Assembly (NCBI GenBank): GCA_965200235.1
Contig: OZ241339.1
Coordinates: 620,001 to 684,000 of the forward strand
Length of the DNA: 64,000 nt
DNA from: Azotimanducus chitobiosivorans
Lineage (GTDB): Bacteria > Pseudomonadota > Gammaproteobacteria > Pseudomonadales > Azotimanducaceae
Direction of reading: 5' to 3'
In this document: positions 51,446-61,225 of the stretch, in pieces
How the letters are laid out: the number at the start of each line of letters is the position of its first letter
Numbering within the stretch: the stretch's first letter is position 1
Notes under the pieces: model-generated
Databases searched by the model: none
Told to the model about the DNA's origin: nothing
What the model saw: only the letters and a program-made list of their open reading frames with translations
Program-made: the position numbers and the translations under genes

Positions 51446-53158
51446 ATGCGTCTCTTAATCGCGTTCATGCGCGCCTATCCGCTGCAGACGACCATCGTTC
51501 TGCCCGCGCTCCTGCTTGCGAGTCTCGCCGAAGGCTTGAGCGCGGCATTGGTTCTGCCCATCTTGAATCTGGCAAGCGCCGAGGTAAGCGCAGCCGGTTC
51601 GGACATGGGCGCTGCGGGCGATGCCTTCGCAGCGCAGCTCACAGGGCTGCTTGACCGCGTCGGACTCGAAGCGGACTTGCAGACCATGCTCGTGCTCGTC
51701 GTGCTCGGCATCCTCGCCAAGAGTCTGCTCGTGCTTATTGCCAATCAACGCATTGGCTACGTTGCGGCGCGATTGATCACCGACCTGCGCCTCGAACTCC
51801 TGCAAGCGGTGCTGGCGTCACAGTGGCGTTACTTCGTCGCTCAGCCGATCGGCAGCCTCGCCAACGCCATGGGCACCGAAGCCATGCGCGCGGCGACCGG
51901 CTACATCTATGGCATGACCACCTTGTCGCTGCTGCTGATGGCGTCGGTCTACATCGGCGCGGCGTTGCTCGTCTCGTGGACGGCGACCTTGTATGCGGTT
52001 GCTGGCAGCCTCTTGATCGCGTTCGCTATGCACGGCCTCGTGCGCATGGCGCGGCGCGCTGGAAAGAGCCAGACGAAGCTCTACACGACGCTCATGTCGC
52101 GCCTGACCGACACGCTGCAAGCGGTCAAGCTGTTCAAGGTTTCGGCGCGCGAAGACCTTGCTGGCTCGGTGCTCATCGCATCGACCGAAGGACTCAATCG
52201 CGCGCTGCGCAGGGAAGTGTGGAGCAACGCCGCGCTCACCGCCGCGCAAGAACCCTTGTATACGCTCGTGATCGCGCTTGGACTGTTCGCGGCGTTCAGC
52301 TACTTTGGCATGTCCATCGCCGCCGTGACCACGCTCACGATCATGCTGCTGCGCGTCATGGTCAGCCTCGGCAAGGCGCAGAAGCAGTATCAGAAGATGA
52401 TGGCGTGCGACAGCGCCTACTGGTCGCTCAAGCGAAGCATCGATGCCGCGCGCGAGCAGGCGGAAGTCTCCGCTGGCAGCAAGGCGCCGACCTTGCGCAA
52501 AGGTGTGACGGTGAACGCCATCGACCTGTCGTTTGAGGGTTCGATGGTGCTTGCGGACGCGAGCATGGAGATTCCGGTGGGCGTGATCACCACCCTCACG
52601 GGCGCATCGGGTTCAGGCAAAAGCAGCATCGTCAATTGCGTCTGCGGGCTGCTCACGCCCGACGCTGGCGAAGTGCTGATCGACGGCGTGCCGCTCGATG
52701 AGCTTGATCTCTCTGCTTGGCGCTCGCAGATCGGCTATGTGCCGCAGGAACATTTGATTTTGAACGACTCAATTCGCAACAACGTCACGCTTGGCGAAGA
52801 GGGCGTCAGCGCTGATCGCATCGAAGCGGCGCTCGCCGCCGCGGGTCTGATGGATGTGGTGCGAGACATGCCGCAGGGTCTCGATGCGCCGGTCGGCGAG
52901 CGCGGCGCCCGCCTCTCCGGCGGACAAAGGCAGCGATTGATGATCGCGCGTGCGCTCCTGCACCGGCCTTGGCTGCTGATCTTGGACGAAGCGACGAGCG
53001 GACTCGATACGAGCAGCGAGCGTGACATCGGCCGCACGCTTGAAGCCTTGAAGAAAGACATGGCGATTCTCGCCGTGTTTCACCAAGGCGAGCTTGCGCG
53101 GGTGGCCGATCGAACCTATTTGATCGAGGATGCGCGACTGAAGCGCGTGGATGGTTGA
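51446..53158 (+). CDS. ABC exporter, fused membrane and ATPase domains
   Basis: 570 residues: a membrane domain with about six segments (1-330), then an ATPase with LTGASGSGKSSIVN (Walker A), a Q-loop in GYVPQEHLIL, LSGGQRQRLMIARALL (signature) and LLILDEATSGLD (Walker B). This is a half-transporter working as a homodimer. It might move a lipid or polysaccharide, given the lptF-lptG context; it is more divergent than MsbA. Confidence 0.88.
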   Translation: MRLLIAFMRAYPLQTTIVLPALLLASLAEGLSAALVLPILNLASAEVSAAGSDMGAAGDAFAAQLTGLLDRVGLEADLQTMLVLVVLGILAKSLLVLIANQRIGYVAARLITDLRLELLQAVLASQWRYFVAQPIGSLANAMGTEAMRAATGYIYGMTTLSLLLMASVYIGAALLVSWTATLYAVAGSLLIAFAMHGLVRMARRAGKSQTKLYTTLMSRLTDTLQAVKLFKVSAREDLAGSVLIASTEGLNRALRREVWSNAALTAAQEPLYTLVIALGLFAAFSYFGMSIAAVTTLTIMLLRVMVSLGKAQKQYQKMMACDSAYWSLKRSIDAAREQAEVSAGSKAPTLRKGVTVNAIDLSFEGSMVLADASMEIPVGVITTLTGASGSGKSSIVNCVCGLLTPDAGEVLIDGVPLDELDLSAWRSQIGYVPQEHLILNDSIRNNVTLGEEGVSADRIEAALAAAGLMDVVRDMPQGLDAPVGERGARLSGGQRQRLMIARALLHRPWLLILDEATSGLDTSSERDIGRTLEALKKDMAILAVFHQGELARVADRTYLIEDARLKRVDG

Positions 53159-53248
53159 TCTGCCTGTCCACACCTACCCAAACGGGCGGGTTTCTTTCCT
53201 CGGATTGCTTGTTACTCTTCTAGGTATTCGGGGCGTGATGCGCGTGAA

Positions 53249-55321
53249 ATGAACAAGGTCTTCAGGGCCGCGAGCGATGTCGGTGGCACCTTCACGGATT
53301 TGGTGCTGTACAGCTCTGGGGCTGACGGTGGCGAGGTCAAGACCTCAAAGGTTGACACCACGCCCCCGGACTTTGAGCAGGGCGTGATGGCGAGCCTGAA
53401 GAAACTCGACGTTGATCCCGCTCAACTCGATTTCTTGGCGCACGGCTCGACCGTGGTCATCAACGCCATCACTGAGCGAAAGGGCGCGAAGACCGCGCTC
53501 ATCACCACCAAGGGTTTTCGCGATGTGCTTGAGATCGCGCGCGGCAATCGTCCCGACCTGTTCAATTTCAATTTCCGCAAACCAAAGCCGTTTGTGGAGC
53601 GCTATTTGCGGCTTGAGTTACTTGAGCGGACCGACTATCACGGCACTATACAAACGCCGGTGGACCTCTCGCCGCTTGCGGCGCAGCTCGAATTCTTGAA
53701 AGAACAAGGCATCTCGGCGATTGCTGTGGCCTTCCTGCACGCCTACATTAACCCCGCCAACGAAGCGCGCGCGGCGGCTGAGATTCGTAGACTCTGGCCG
53801 CAAGTTTCGGTGCTCGCTTCACACGAAGTCTCACGGGAATGGCGCGAGTACGAGCGCACCAACACGACCGTTCTATCGGCCTATGTGCATCCGAACGCCG
53901 AAGCGTACATTGATCGCTTGGAAAAGTGCCTAGCGTCCGAGGGGTTCCGCGGCAACCCGTTCATGATGCAGTCGAACGGCGGCATCACCACCTCCGACGC
54001 TGCCAAGCGCAATCCTATTTCCATGATCGAATCGGGCCCGGCGAGCGGCATTTTCGCGGCGGCGTATCTCGGTGCGCTCATCGACCAGCCCAACCTCATC
54101 GTGCTCGATATCGGCGGCACCACCGCCAAATGCGCGCTGATCGCGGACGGCCAAGTGCGCATCAGCACCGAATATCACATTGAAAAAACGCAGAAGTCGC
54201 CGGGCTATCCGATTCAAACGCCTGTCTCGGAGATCGTCGAGATCGGCACCGGCGGGGGTTCCATCGCGTGGGTTGACGCCGGCGGCAAACTGCATGTGGG
54301 ACCGCAATCCGCTGGCGCCGATCCGGGCCCGGCGGCCTATGGGCGCGGCGGCGGGCACGTCACCACCACCGACGCCAACCTGGTGCTTGCGCGCATTGAC
54401 CCGGCGAGCTTTGTTGGCGGCGAAGTCGAGCCTGACTGGGATTCGATTGACCGCGCGTTTTCGGTCTTGCAAAAGCGCTTGTCGATGAGTCGCGAAGCGG
54501 TGGCGCACGGCGTTGTGCAGATCGCCAACGCCAATATGGTCAACGCGCTGCGCCTTGTCTCCACGAACAAGGGACACGACCCGCGTGACTTCGCGCTCAT
54601 CGCCTTTGGCGGCGGCGGCGCGATGCACGCCCTGCCGCTCGCCGAAGAGCTTGGCGTTCGCAAGGTCATTGTGCCCGTCAATTCATCCGTGTTCTCAGCT
54701 TGGGGGATGCTGCTGACCGATCTGCGACGAGACTATGTGCAGACCAATCCCATGCAGTTTGAGTCTGACAATTTCCCGAAGATCTTGCAGGGCTTTGCCG
54801 ACCTGCAGCGTGCGGCCATTGATGCCTATCGCGGAGATGGCGTTGCGCGCACCGATGAAGACGTGAGCTTCGAGTTTCACGCGGATATGCGCTACGAGGG
54901 ACAGGAACACACAGTGAAGATTGCGGTTGCGACGGGCGCAAAGCTGGCACGAGAGTCATTGATGGCTGCCACCGATGTCTTCCACGCAGCGCATGAACAG
55001 CGCTATACCTACCGGCTCGACAATGCTGTACAGCTCGTCAATTTCCATTTGGTCGCGGTTGTGTCGGTCGACAAGCCGCCGCTCGCAACGCGTGCCGTCA
55101 CCGGTGCGTCACTTGAGTCGGCGAGCCTTGGAACGCGGGTCGTCGATTTCCATCCGCACCCGCGATGTGAAGCGCGCATCTTTGACGGCAGCAAGCTCGA
55201 AGCCGGTATGCGCATCAGCGGACCGGCGGTGATTCAAGAGCGAGCCGTCACCCTGCCGGTATGGTCCGGCAACAACGTCAGTGTTGACGAATTTGGAAAT
55301 TATCATGTCGAACTTGCCTGA
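53249..55321 (+). CDS. HyuA-type hydantoinase/oxoprolinase subunit A
   Basis: 690 residues. ASDVGGTFTDLVLYS and VLDIGGTTAKCALI are the two actin-like ATP-binding phosphate loops, and SNGGITT, GPASGIFAA, GTGGGSIAWVDAGGKL and AFGGGGAMHALPLAEELGV are family landmarks. With subunit B it opens a five-membered ring (hydantoin, 5-oxoproline, N-methylhydantoin) or carboxylates a ketone using ATP. 48 bp upstream of subunit B. Substrate undefined. Confidence 0.93.
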   Translation: MNKVFRAASDVGGTFTDLVLYSSGADGGEVKTSKVDTTPPDFEQGVMASLKKLDVDPAQLDFLAHGSTVVINAITERKGAKTALITTKGFRDVLEIARGNRPDLFNFNFRKPKPFVERYLRLELLERTDYHGTIQTPVDLSPLAAQLEFLKEQGISAIAVAFLHAYINPANEARAAAEIRRLWPQVSVLASHEVSREWREYERTNTTVLSAYVHPNAEAYIDRLEKCLASEGFRGNPFMMQSNGGITTSDAAKRNPISMIESGPASGIFAAAYLGALIDQPNLIVLDIGGTTAKCALIADGQVRISTEYHIEKTQKSPGYPIQTPVSEIVEIGTGGGSIAWVDAGGKLHVGPQSAGADPGPAAYGRGGGHVTTTDANLVLARIDPASFVGGEVEPDWDSIDRAFSVLQKRLSMSREAVAHGVVQIANANMVNALRLVSTNKGHDPRDFALIAFGGGGAMHALPLAEELGVRKVIVPVNSSVFSAWGMLLTDLRRDYVQTNPMQFESDNFPKILQGFADLQRAAIDAYRGDGVARTDEDVSFEFHADMRYEGQEHTVKIAVATGAKLARESLMAATDVFHAAHEQRYTYRLDNAVQLVNFHLVAVVSVDKPPLATRAVTGASLESASLGTRVVDFHPHPRCEARIFDGSKLEAGMRISGPAVIQERAVTLPVWSGNNVSVDEFGNYHVELA

Positions 55322-55369
55322 CATACTGTCAGCGCGACTTCCATCCTCAATCACGCGAAGGGAGGTTCA

Positions 55370-57040
55370 ATGAGCGCGAGTACATTTGATCTAGAGGTCA
55401 TCAAGGACTGCATCGTCGCGGTCGGTGACGAGATGTTCGAGGCGGTGATACGCACGAGCATGAGTCCGATCATTTACGAGACGACCGACTTTGCTGTCGG
55501 CGCCACCGATGCGCGCGGCAATCTGCTCGCGCAAGGCAATGGCGTGACGGCATTCCTTGCCACGCTCGACACGGCTGCGCAGGACCTGCTCAAGCACTAT
55601 CCGAATCCGGGTGAGATTGCGCCCGGCGATGCGTTCATCACCAATAGTCCCTACAGCGGTGGAGGCACACATCTCTCCGACGTGGTGATCATCGTGCCCG
55701 TGTTTCATCAGGACAGATTGATTGCGTTTACTGTCAACAAGGCGCACTGGACCGAAGTTGGCGGCTCGCAGCCGGGCAGCGTATCGACCGAATCGACAGA
55801 GATCTACCAGGAAGGCTTGCATTTCCGCTTCTTGAAGCTCTATTCAAAGGGCGTGCTGAACGACAGTCTTGTGCAGCTCATTCGAGATAATGTGCGGCTG
55901 CCCGATTCGACTATCGGCGATATGCATTCAGGTGTGGCGGCGGCGCGTGTGGGCGCTGCGAGAATTCAAGAGCTTGCCGACAAGTACGGCACCAACCTTG
56001 TGTTGAGCGCGATGGAGGATCTGCTCGACTACGGGGAGCGCATGACGCTTGAGGAAATCCGCAAACTGCCGAAGGGCCGCTATGAGGCCGAGGATGTCGT
56101 GGAGGGTGATGGACTCGGCAACGGGCCGTTCACGGTGCGCTGCGCTGTGACCATTGGTGACGATGAGATCGTGGCTGACTTTACCGGCACGAGCGAGCAG
56201 GCCGCCGGTCCAATCAATTGCGCCTACACGGGACTGATCACCGGCGCGCGGTGCCTGTTCAAGGCCATCACCAATACCGAGATTCCGGCGAACGGCGGCT
56301 GCTTTCGCGCGCTCAAAGTCATCTGTCCGCAAGGCACGGTCATCAGCGCCGTATCGCCAGCGCCAGTGTCGCTCTACTACGAGTCGCTCATCGCTGCCAT
56401 CGACGTCATGTGGAAAGCGCTCGCCTCGGTGCTCCCGGACCGGCTCTCTGCCGGACATCAGCGCACTGTGGGCGCAAACTTTATTTCCGGAAATCATCCG
56501 GACACGGACGAACTGTTCGTGCTTGGTCAGCCGCTCGTTGGCGGATGGGGCGCATCGGCCGATCTCGACGGCGACAACGGCCAGTTCTGCTGCGGCAATG
56601 GCGAAACCTTCAATATACCTGTTGAACTCTTCGAGACGCGCTACGGCCTGCAAGTCGAGCGCTACGCTTTCCACGATGAAGCCGGCGGCGAAGGCCAGTA
56701 CCGCGGCGGGCGCGGTGTCGTCTTGGACTATCGCGTCATGTCGGATGAGGTGTTTTTGACCTATGCAGCGAGCCGCACATCGGTTCGTCCCTGGGCGATC
56801 AACAACGGCGTTGAAGGCACGCACAACTATGCCAAGGTGATCCGCTCGTCGGGAGACGAAGAACGCTATTCGATGTGCACCATGGTTCGCGCCGACAAGG
56901 GCGAGTGCATTCGCCTCGTGTCGGCCACAGGCGGCGGCTACGGCAGCCCGAACAAGCGGCGCGCAGAACTCATTGAGCAGGATATTCGCAACGGTTTCCT
57001 CTCCCCGCAGCGGGCAAAGGAAGTCTATGCCTATGGTTGA
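55370..57040 (+). CDS. HyuB-type hydantoinase/oxoprolinase subunit B
   Basis: 556 residues, full family length, following HyuA. TSMSPIIYETTDFAVGATDARGNL, GDAFITNSPYSGGGTHLSDV, NKAHWTEVGGSQPGS and GGGYGSPNKR near the C-terminus mark the subunit that carries the metal and the ring-opening site. Forms the heteromer with HyuA. A second, different HyuB is encoded at 61226-62911. Confidence 0.93.
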   Translation: MSASTFDLEVIKDCIVAVGDEMFEAVIRTSMSPIIYETTDFAVGATDARGNLLAQGNGVTAFLATLDTAAQDLLKHYPNPGEIAPGDAFITNSPYSGGGTHLSDVVIIVPVFHQDRLIAFTVNKAHWTEVGGSQPGSVSTESTEIYQEGLHFRFLKLYSKGVLNDSLVQLIRDNVRLPDSTIGDMHSGVAAARVGAARIQELADKYGTNLVLSAMEDLLDYGERMTLEEIRKLPKGRYEAEDVVEGDGLGNGPFTVRCAVTIGDDEIVADFTGTSEQAAGPINCAYTGLITGARCLFKAITNTEIPANGGCFRALKVICPQGTVISAVSPAPVSLYYESLIAAIDVMWKALASVLPDRLSAGHQRTVGANFISGNHPDTDELFVLGQPLVGGWGASADLDGDNGQFCCGNGETFNIPVELFETRYGLQVERYAFHDEAGGEGQYRGGRGVVLDYRVMSDEVFLTYAASRTSVRPWAINNGVEGTHNYAKVIRSSGDEERYSMCTMVRADKGECIRLVSATGGGYGSPNKRRAELIEQDIRNGFLSPQRAKEVYAYG

Positions 57041-57132
57041 CTGTGAATGCCCGCAAGGATAGCCTAACTGCGCCTACTCGGGGTTACTCGCTGTGCTCAG
57101 GCGGCGCTTCGGTCTGTTGAGGCACATGGTCA

Positions 57133-59874
57133 ATGAACGCGAGGACAAGCGCAAGCAATAGCGATACCGCCGCTCGGCGAGTGGTATGGGCGCTTCGTGG
57201 CAAGCTTCGTCCGCCGCTTCGATACCAGTCTGTGATTCGGCGGGTCGAACTGATCCGCTTGCTCGACGAAGTGCTGCACCATACGGCGTCGGTGCTGATT
57301 GCGCCTGCCGGATTCGGCAAAACGACCATTCTGACGCAGTGGCGCGAGCGCATGGTGAGCAAGGGCGTGAGGCTTGCCTGGCTGACCGTTGATAGTCAGG
57401 ACGACGATGCCCATCGGCTCGTCTGCTATTGCATCTTCGCCCTTTCGGAAGCCGGCGTGGACTTGGGTCAGCTTGAGGGCTTCGCGCAGCAGGGACTGCA
57501 CGATATTCCGCTCGAATCAGTGCTCGTTCGCATGCTTGATGCGATTGAAGAGACGAATCAAAAAGTGGCGCTGGTTCTTGATGATTATCACCGCATCGAG
57601 TCGCCGTCGATCAACGACCTATTCGACACGCTCATTGACAATGCGCCGGATAATTTTCATTTGATCATCAGTTCGAGGCAGCGGCCAGCCTTTGATCTTG
57701 AGCAGCATTTTGTCACCGGCAAGGGTATCCAGCTGGATTCGGAAACCTTGCGATTCTCCGATGCCGAGATGAACGAAGCGCTTCATGACATTGGCGACAG
57801 TGCCCTTGTGGACACGATCAAGCGCACCACCGAAGGCTGGCCGGTCGCTGTGCAACTTGCTCGGCTCGCGTACGCCGATGGCGCGTCGTTCCAGCAAGCG
57901 GCTGGCACCGGGCGCGAAGGCCACATCGCCAACTACTTCTCCGAACAGGTGGTGCGCGGCCTGGGTGATGAGCTGCAGGCGTTCTTGACGCGCACCGCGA
58001 TACTTGATCAATTTAATATACAACTCGCGGGCGAGGTCTACGGTGGCAAGGATGCCGCGAAAGTCTTGGGGCAGCTCGGCGACCTTGGCGCATTGATCGT
58101 GCGGCTTGATGAGGCCGGAGAGTGGTACCGCTACCACCACTTGTTCGCTGACTTCTTGCTCAGTCGTCTCAAGGAGCGAGAACCCGAAGCCATTGCGTCA
58201 CTGCACTTGCGGGCGTCGAAGTGGTTCGAGTCAGATGGCGATACGCAGCAAGCAGTGCGTCATGCGGTCGATGGGGAGGACTTGGAACGCGCGGCAGGAC
58301 TCATCGAATCTGCAGGCGGCTGGGAGCTGATCCTGTTCGGTGGCATCGGCTATCTCAGAAATCTGTTGAACCTGATGCCGGCGATGAGCTTGGATGACTT
58401 TCCGCGCCTGCAAGTCGCCCAAGCTTATCTGTTGCTCAAAACTGGAAAAGTGTTTGAAGCACGCGCATGGCTCGACCGAGCGCTGCAGAACCCGATACTA
58501 AGTGCCTACGACGGCGAACGCTCGGCCTGGTTCGAGAGAGATGTCCTCAATGTCGGCTGTTTGTTGCACAGCTACGAGGACGACGAACGGGCGCTGTGCC
58601 GCGCTGACTTGCCGGAGAAGATGGTGGTGCCCGGTAGCCACGCATCAGATGTGGTGACTCATGCGGTATTGGCCTGCTACCAGGTTGTCGGTGAACTTGC
58701 GGAAGGTAAGTTCGAAGCATCAAAGAACACCATTCGCAAGGCCATGCGATTCATGCGGCAAAGCAACTCGATTCTCGGCCTCAATTACTGCTACCTCCAT
58801 TCTGCCGTCGCGCACTTCCATCAATGCCAAGTGAACAAGGCGCTCGCCGATGCCCAGGAAAGCAGCGCCATGGCGGCGGACAACTTTGGCAGCGACAGCG
58901 GACTGAAATCTCTCTCCGATGTGATCTTGGGCGTGTTGCTGTTTTGGCGCAATCAGATCAACGAGGAGGGCTGGCATCGGTTTGAGATGGCGTTCGAGCA
59001 TATCGCCAAGTACGACGGCTGGTTCGACATTTATTCACTGGCACTTGAAGCATCCGTTGAGCGTGCGCTCCTGCAAGGGCGCCCTGAGGAAGCGAATCGC
59101 GCAATAGAGCGCGGTCGCAAGCTCGCGCAGGAAAAATCCATGGATCGATTCGATGCGCACATCGATTCACTTGCGCTGACCATTGCCGTTGAATGCGAAG
59201 ACTACGAGGTGCATCGCCAGTTGGCGCATGAGGTGTCGGCGCGGCACGCCATCGGCGCGTGGCAAGATCGTCCCTTCGTGTGGCGAAACCATGTCTATCG
59301 GGCACTGGCGCTCGCGAGCAACTTCGCCTCGCAGGAGCCGGCGAGAAGCCTTCTGCTGCTGCGCGATGCCATTGAATGCTGTCGCCGAATCGGTGCGCGC
59401 TTCTGGCTGATTCGTCTGCGTGCGGCGCAGGCGACGCTGCTTGACCAGAACGGCGAGCGTCAGCGAAGCATTGATGCGCTCTCCAAAGCCCTCGAGCTGG
59501 CGCGCCCGGAAGAGCTGCTCACAGCGGTCGCCCGCCCAAGAGCGATTCTTGGCACGCTTCGACATGCGCAACGTCATTGGCGGAGGGAACCGGGCAACAC
59601 GGCGACGCGCCGGTTCGCAGGCGAAGCCATCAACCTGCTGCAGCACTATGCCAATATCGAGTCCGCGCACCTTGATGATCAGGTTTCCCTCAGCCCTCGC
59701 GAAATGGAAGTCCTCTGGGAGCTGTCTCTTGGGCGTTCAAACAAGCAAATCGCCCGCGCGCTCTACATGACCGAGCACACGGTGAAATATCATCTGAAGA
59801 ACGTGTTTCGCAAGCTTTCGGTGAATCGACGCACCGAAGCGCTCAAGGTCGCGCATGAAGCAGGGCTCATTTAG
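57133..59874 (+). CDS. MalT-like LuxR family regulator (LAL/STAND type)
   Basis: 913 residues. APAGFGKTT (57-65) is the Walker A of a STAND NTPase, ALVLDDYHRI type Walker B follows, then several hundred residues of helical TPR-like sensor, and the C-terminal LuxR helix-turn-helix LSPREMEVLWELSLGRSNKQIARAL with MTEHTVKYHLKNVFRKL. Such proteins activate transcription when an inducer is bound. Located between the hyuAB pair and the transporter, it probably controls them. Confidence 0.92.
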   Translation: MNARTSASNSDTAARRVVWALRGKLRPPLRYQSVIRRVELIRLLDEVLHHTASVLIAPAGFGKTTILTQWRERMVSKGVRLAWLTVDSQDDDAHRLVCYCIFALSEAGVDLGQLEGFAQQGLHDIPLESVLVRMLDAIEETNQKVALVLDDYHRIESPSINDLFDTLIDNAPDNFHLIISSRQRPAFDLEQHFVTGKGIQLDSETLRFSDAEMNEALHDIGDSALVDTIKRTTEGWPVAVQLARLAYADGASFQQAAGTGREGHIANYFSEQVVRGLGDELQAFLTRTAILDQFNIQLAGEVYGGKDAAKVLGQLGDLGALIVRLDEAGEWYRYHHLFADFLLSRLKEREPEAIASLHLRASKWFESDGDTQQAVRHAVDGEDLERAAGLIESAGGWELILFGGIGYLRNLLNLMPAMSLDDFPRLQVAQAYLLLKTGKVFEARAWLDRALQNPILSAYDGERSAWFERDVLNVGCLLHSYEDDERALCRADLPEKMVVPGSHASDVVTHAVLACYQVVGELAEGKFEASKNTIRKAMRFMRQSNSILGLNYCYLHSAVAHFHQCQVNKALADAQESSAMAADNFGSDSGLKSLSDVILGVLLFWRNQINEEGWHRFEMAFEHIAKYDGWFDIYSLALEASVERALLQGRPEEANRAIERGRKLAQEKSMDRFDAHIDSLALTIAVECEDYEVHRQLAHEVSARHAIGAWQDRPFVWRNHVYRALALASNFASQEPARSLLLLRDAIECCRRIGARFWLIRLRAAQATLLDQNGERQRSIDALSKALELARPEELLTAVARPRAILGTLRHAQRHWRREPGNTATRRFAGEAINLLQHYANIESAHLDDQVSLSPREMEVLWELSLGRSNKQIARALYMTEHTVKYHLKNVFRKLSVNRRTEALKVAHEAGLI

Positions 59875-61216
59875 CGGCGCTCTTCCAAGTGTCCTTGGCG
59901 AAGTGCAGGCTCTTCTCGAAAGGCTTGATGCCAAGGAATAGTGCGCACGCGGCAAGGGCGGAGGCGCCGAGTCCCACGGCCGCCATGGCGTAGCGCAGGT
60001 CTTCGGGGTGTCCAAACACCTGCTCGGTGAGCACCGCGACCAGCGACGGGCCGATCCCGATGCCAATGAGGTTCACTGGAAAGAGATAGAGGAGGGCTGA
60101 GACCTGTCCGCGCAGCTCGTTCGGGGTGAATTGCTGCAGGGACGAGACGGCGAGGCCCCAAGGCGCCGCAGAAAAGAACACCATCGGCACCATGACGAGC
60201 AGCGCGGCCTCGGCGGTCGCCATCAAAGGAAAGGCTGCTGCGGGAAGGAGCGTTCCGACAGCGCACCATGCAGCCGTGATCAATGCGCTCGACTCGTGGC
60301 CTCTGGCGCGAAACTTATCGGCGATCCATCCGCCTGTATAGATGCCGCCGGCGCCGAAGATCAGCAGTATCGTGCCGTAGGCGGTGCCCGCCTCAACGAT
60401 AGTCCAGCCATAGGTGCGCGTGAGAAAGCTCGGCGTCCATAAGGCCATGCCGTTGACCATGACGCCCAAGCAGCCGAATCCACAGGCATGGCAGGCGAAT
60501 GTGCGCCAATTGGCAGCGACGAATTGCCGGAACTCGCGGAAAGGCACTGGTTTGACGGTGTCGTTATCGCCGTGAAGTCGCCCTTTTCGGTAAGGTTCGC
60601 GTACTGTGAGCAGCAGGAGCAGCAGCAATGCGCCGGGCGCGGCGACGACAAAGAACGCAACTTGCCAGGCATGGACGTGTCCGATCACAGGCAGATGCAG
60701 ATCTGGGCTGTCTCCGATAAGACTGAGTACGCCAGCGCCGACAAGATAGGAAATCCCGAAGCCCATGTAGGTGCCCATCACATAGGTGCTGATGCCGCGA
60801 GCAAGCTTGTCCTCCGGAAAGTAGTCGGTGATGATCGAGTAGGCGGCGGGATTGAGCGCCGCCTCACCGATGCCGACACCCATTCTTGCCAGGAAGAAAC
60901 TCCAGAAGTTTTTGACTAGGCCGCAGGCCGCGGTCATCAGGCTCCAGAAAGCGACGCCGACGGCGACCACACCGACACGATGATGGCTGTCGGCATAGCG
61001 GCCGATCGGATAGCCCATGAAGGAATAGAAGACCGCGAAGGCAAATCCGTGCAGGAGACTGATTTGGAAGTCCGAAAAGCCCATGTCCGTTCTGATTGGG
61101 TCCACGAGCAGCGTCAATATGGAGCGGTCCACATACGAAAGGATGTAGGCGAGCATGAGCACGGCCACGACATACCAGTATTGGAAGGGCCTGTATGTGG
61201 GCGGCTCCCGCTTCAC
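59867..61216 (-). CDS. MFS transporter, Spinster-like
   Basis: 449 residues, about 12 hydrophobic segments. YPIGRYADSHHR after segment two, GVGIGEAALNPAAYSIITDYF near segment four to five and WIADKFRARG after segment eight are the standard MFS motifs. Aspartate in YVDRSILTLLV is typical of the Spinster subgroup. Convergent with and overlapping the regulator gene by 8 bp, and 10 bp upstream gap from the second HyuB. Probable importer of a hydantoin-type or organic-acid substrate. Confidence 0.9.
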   Translation of the reverse strand: MKREPPTYRPFQYWYVVAVLMLAYILSYVDRSILTLLVDPIRTDMGFSDFQISLLHGFAFAVFYSFMGYPIGRYADSHHRVGVVAVGVAFWSLMTAACGLVKNFWSFFLARMGVGIGEAALNPAAYSIITDYFPEDKLARGISTYVMGTYMGFGISYLVGAGVLSLIGDSPDLHLPVIGHVHAWQVAFFVVAAPGALLLLLLLTVREPYRKGRLHGDNDTVKPVPFREFRQFVAANWRTFACHACGFGCLGVMVNGMALWTPSFLTRTYGWTIVEAGTAYGTILLIFGAGGIYTGGWIADKFRARGHESSALITAAWCAVGTLLPAAAFPLMATAEAALLVMVPMVFFSAAPWGLAVSSLQQFTPNELRGQVSALLYLFPVNLIGIGIGPSLVAVLTEQVFGHPEDLRYAMAAVGLGASALAACALFLGIKPFEKSLHFAKDTWKSAAK

Positions 61217-61225
61217 AGTCAGCGA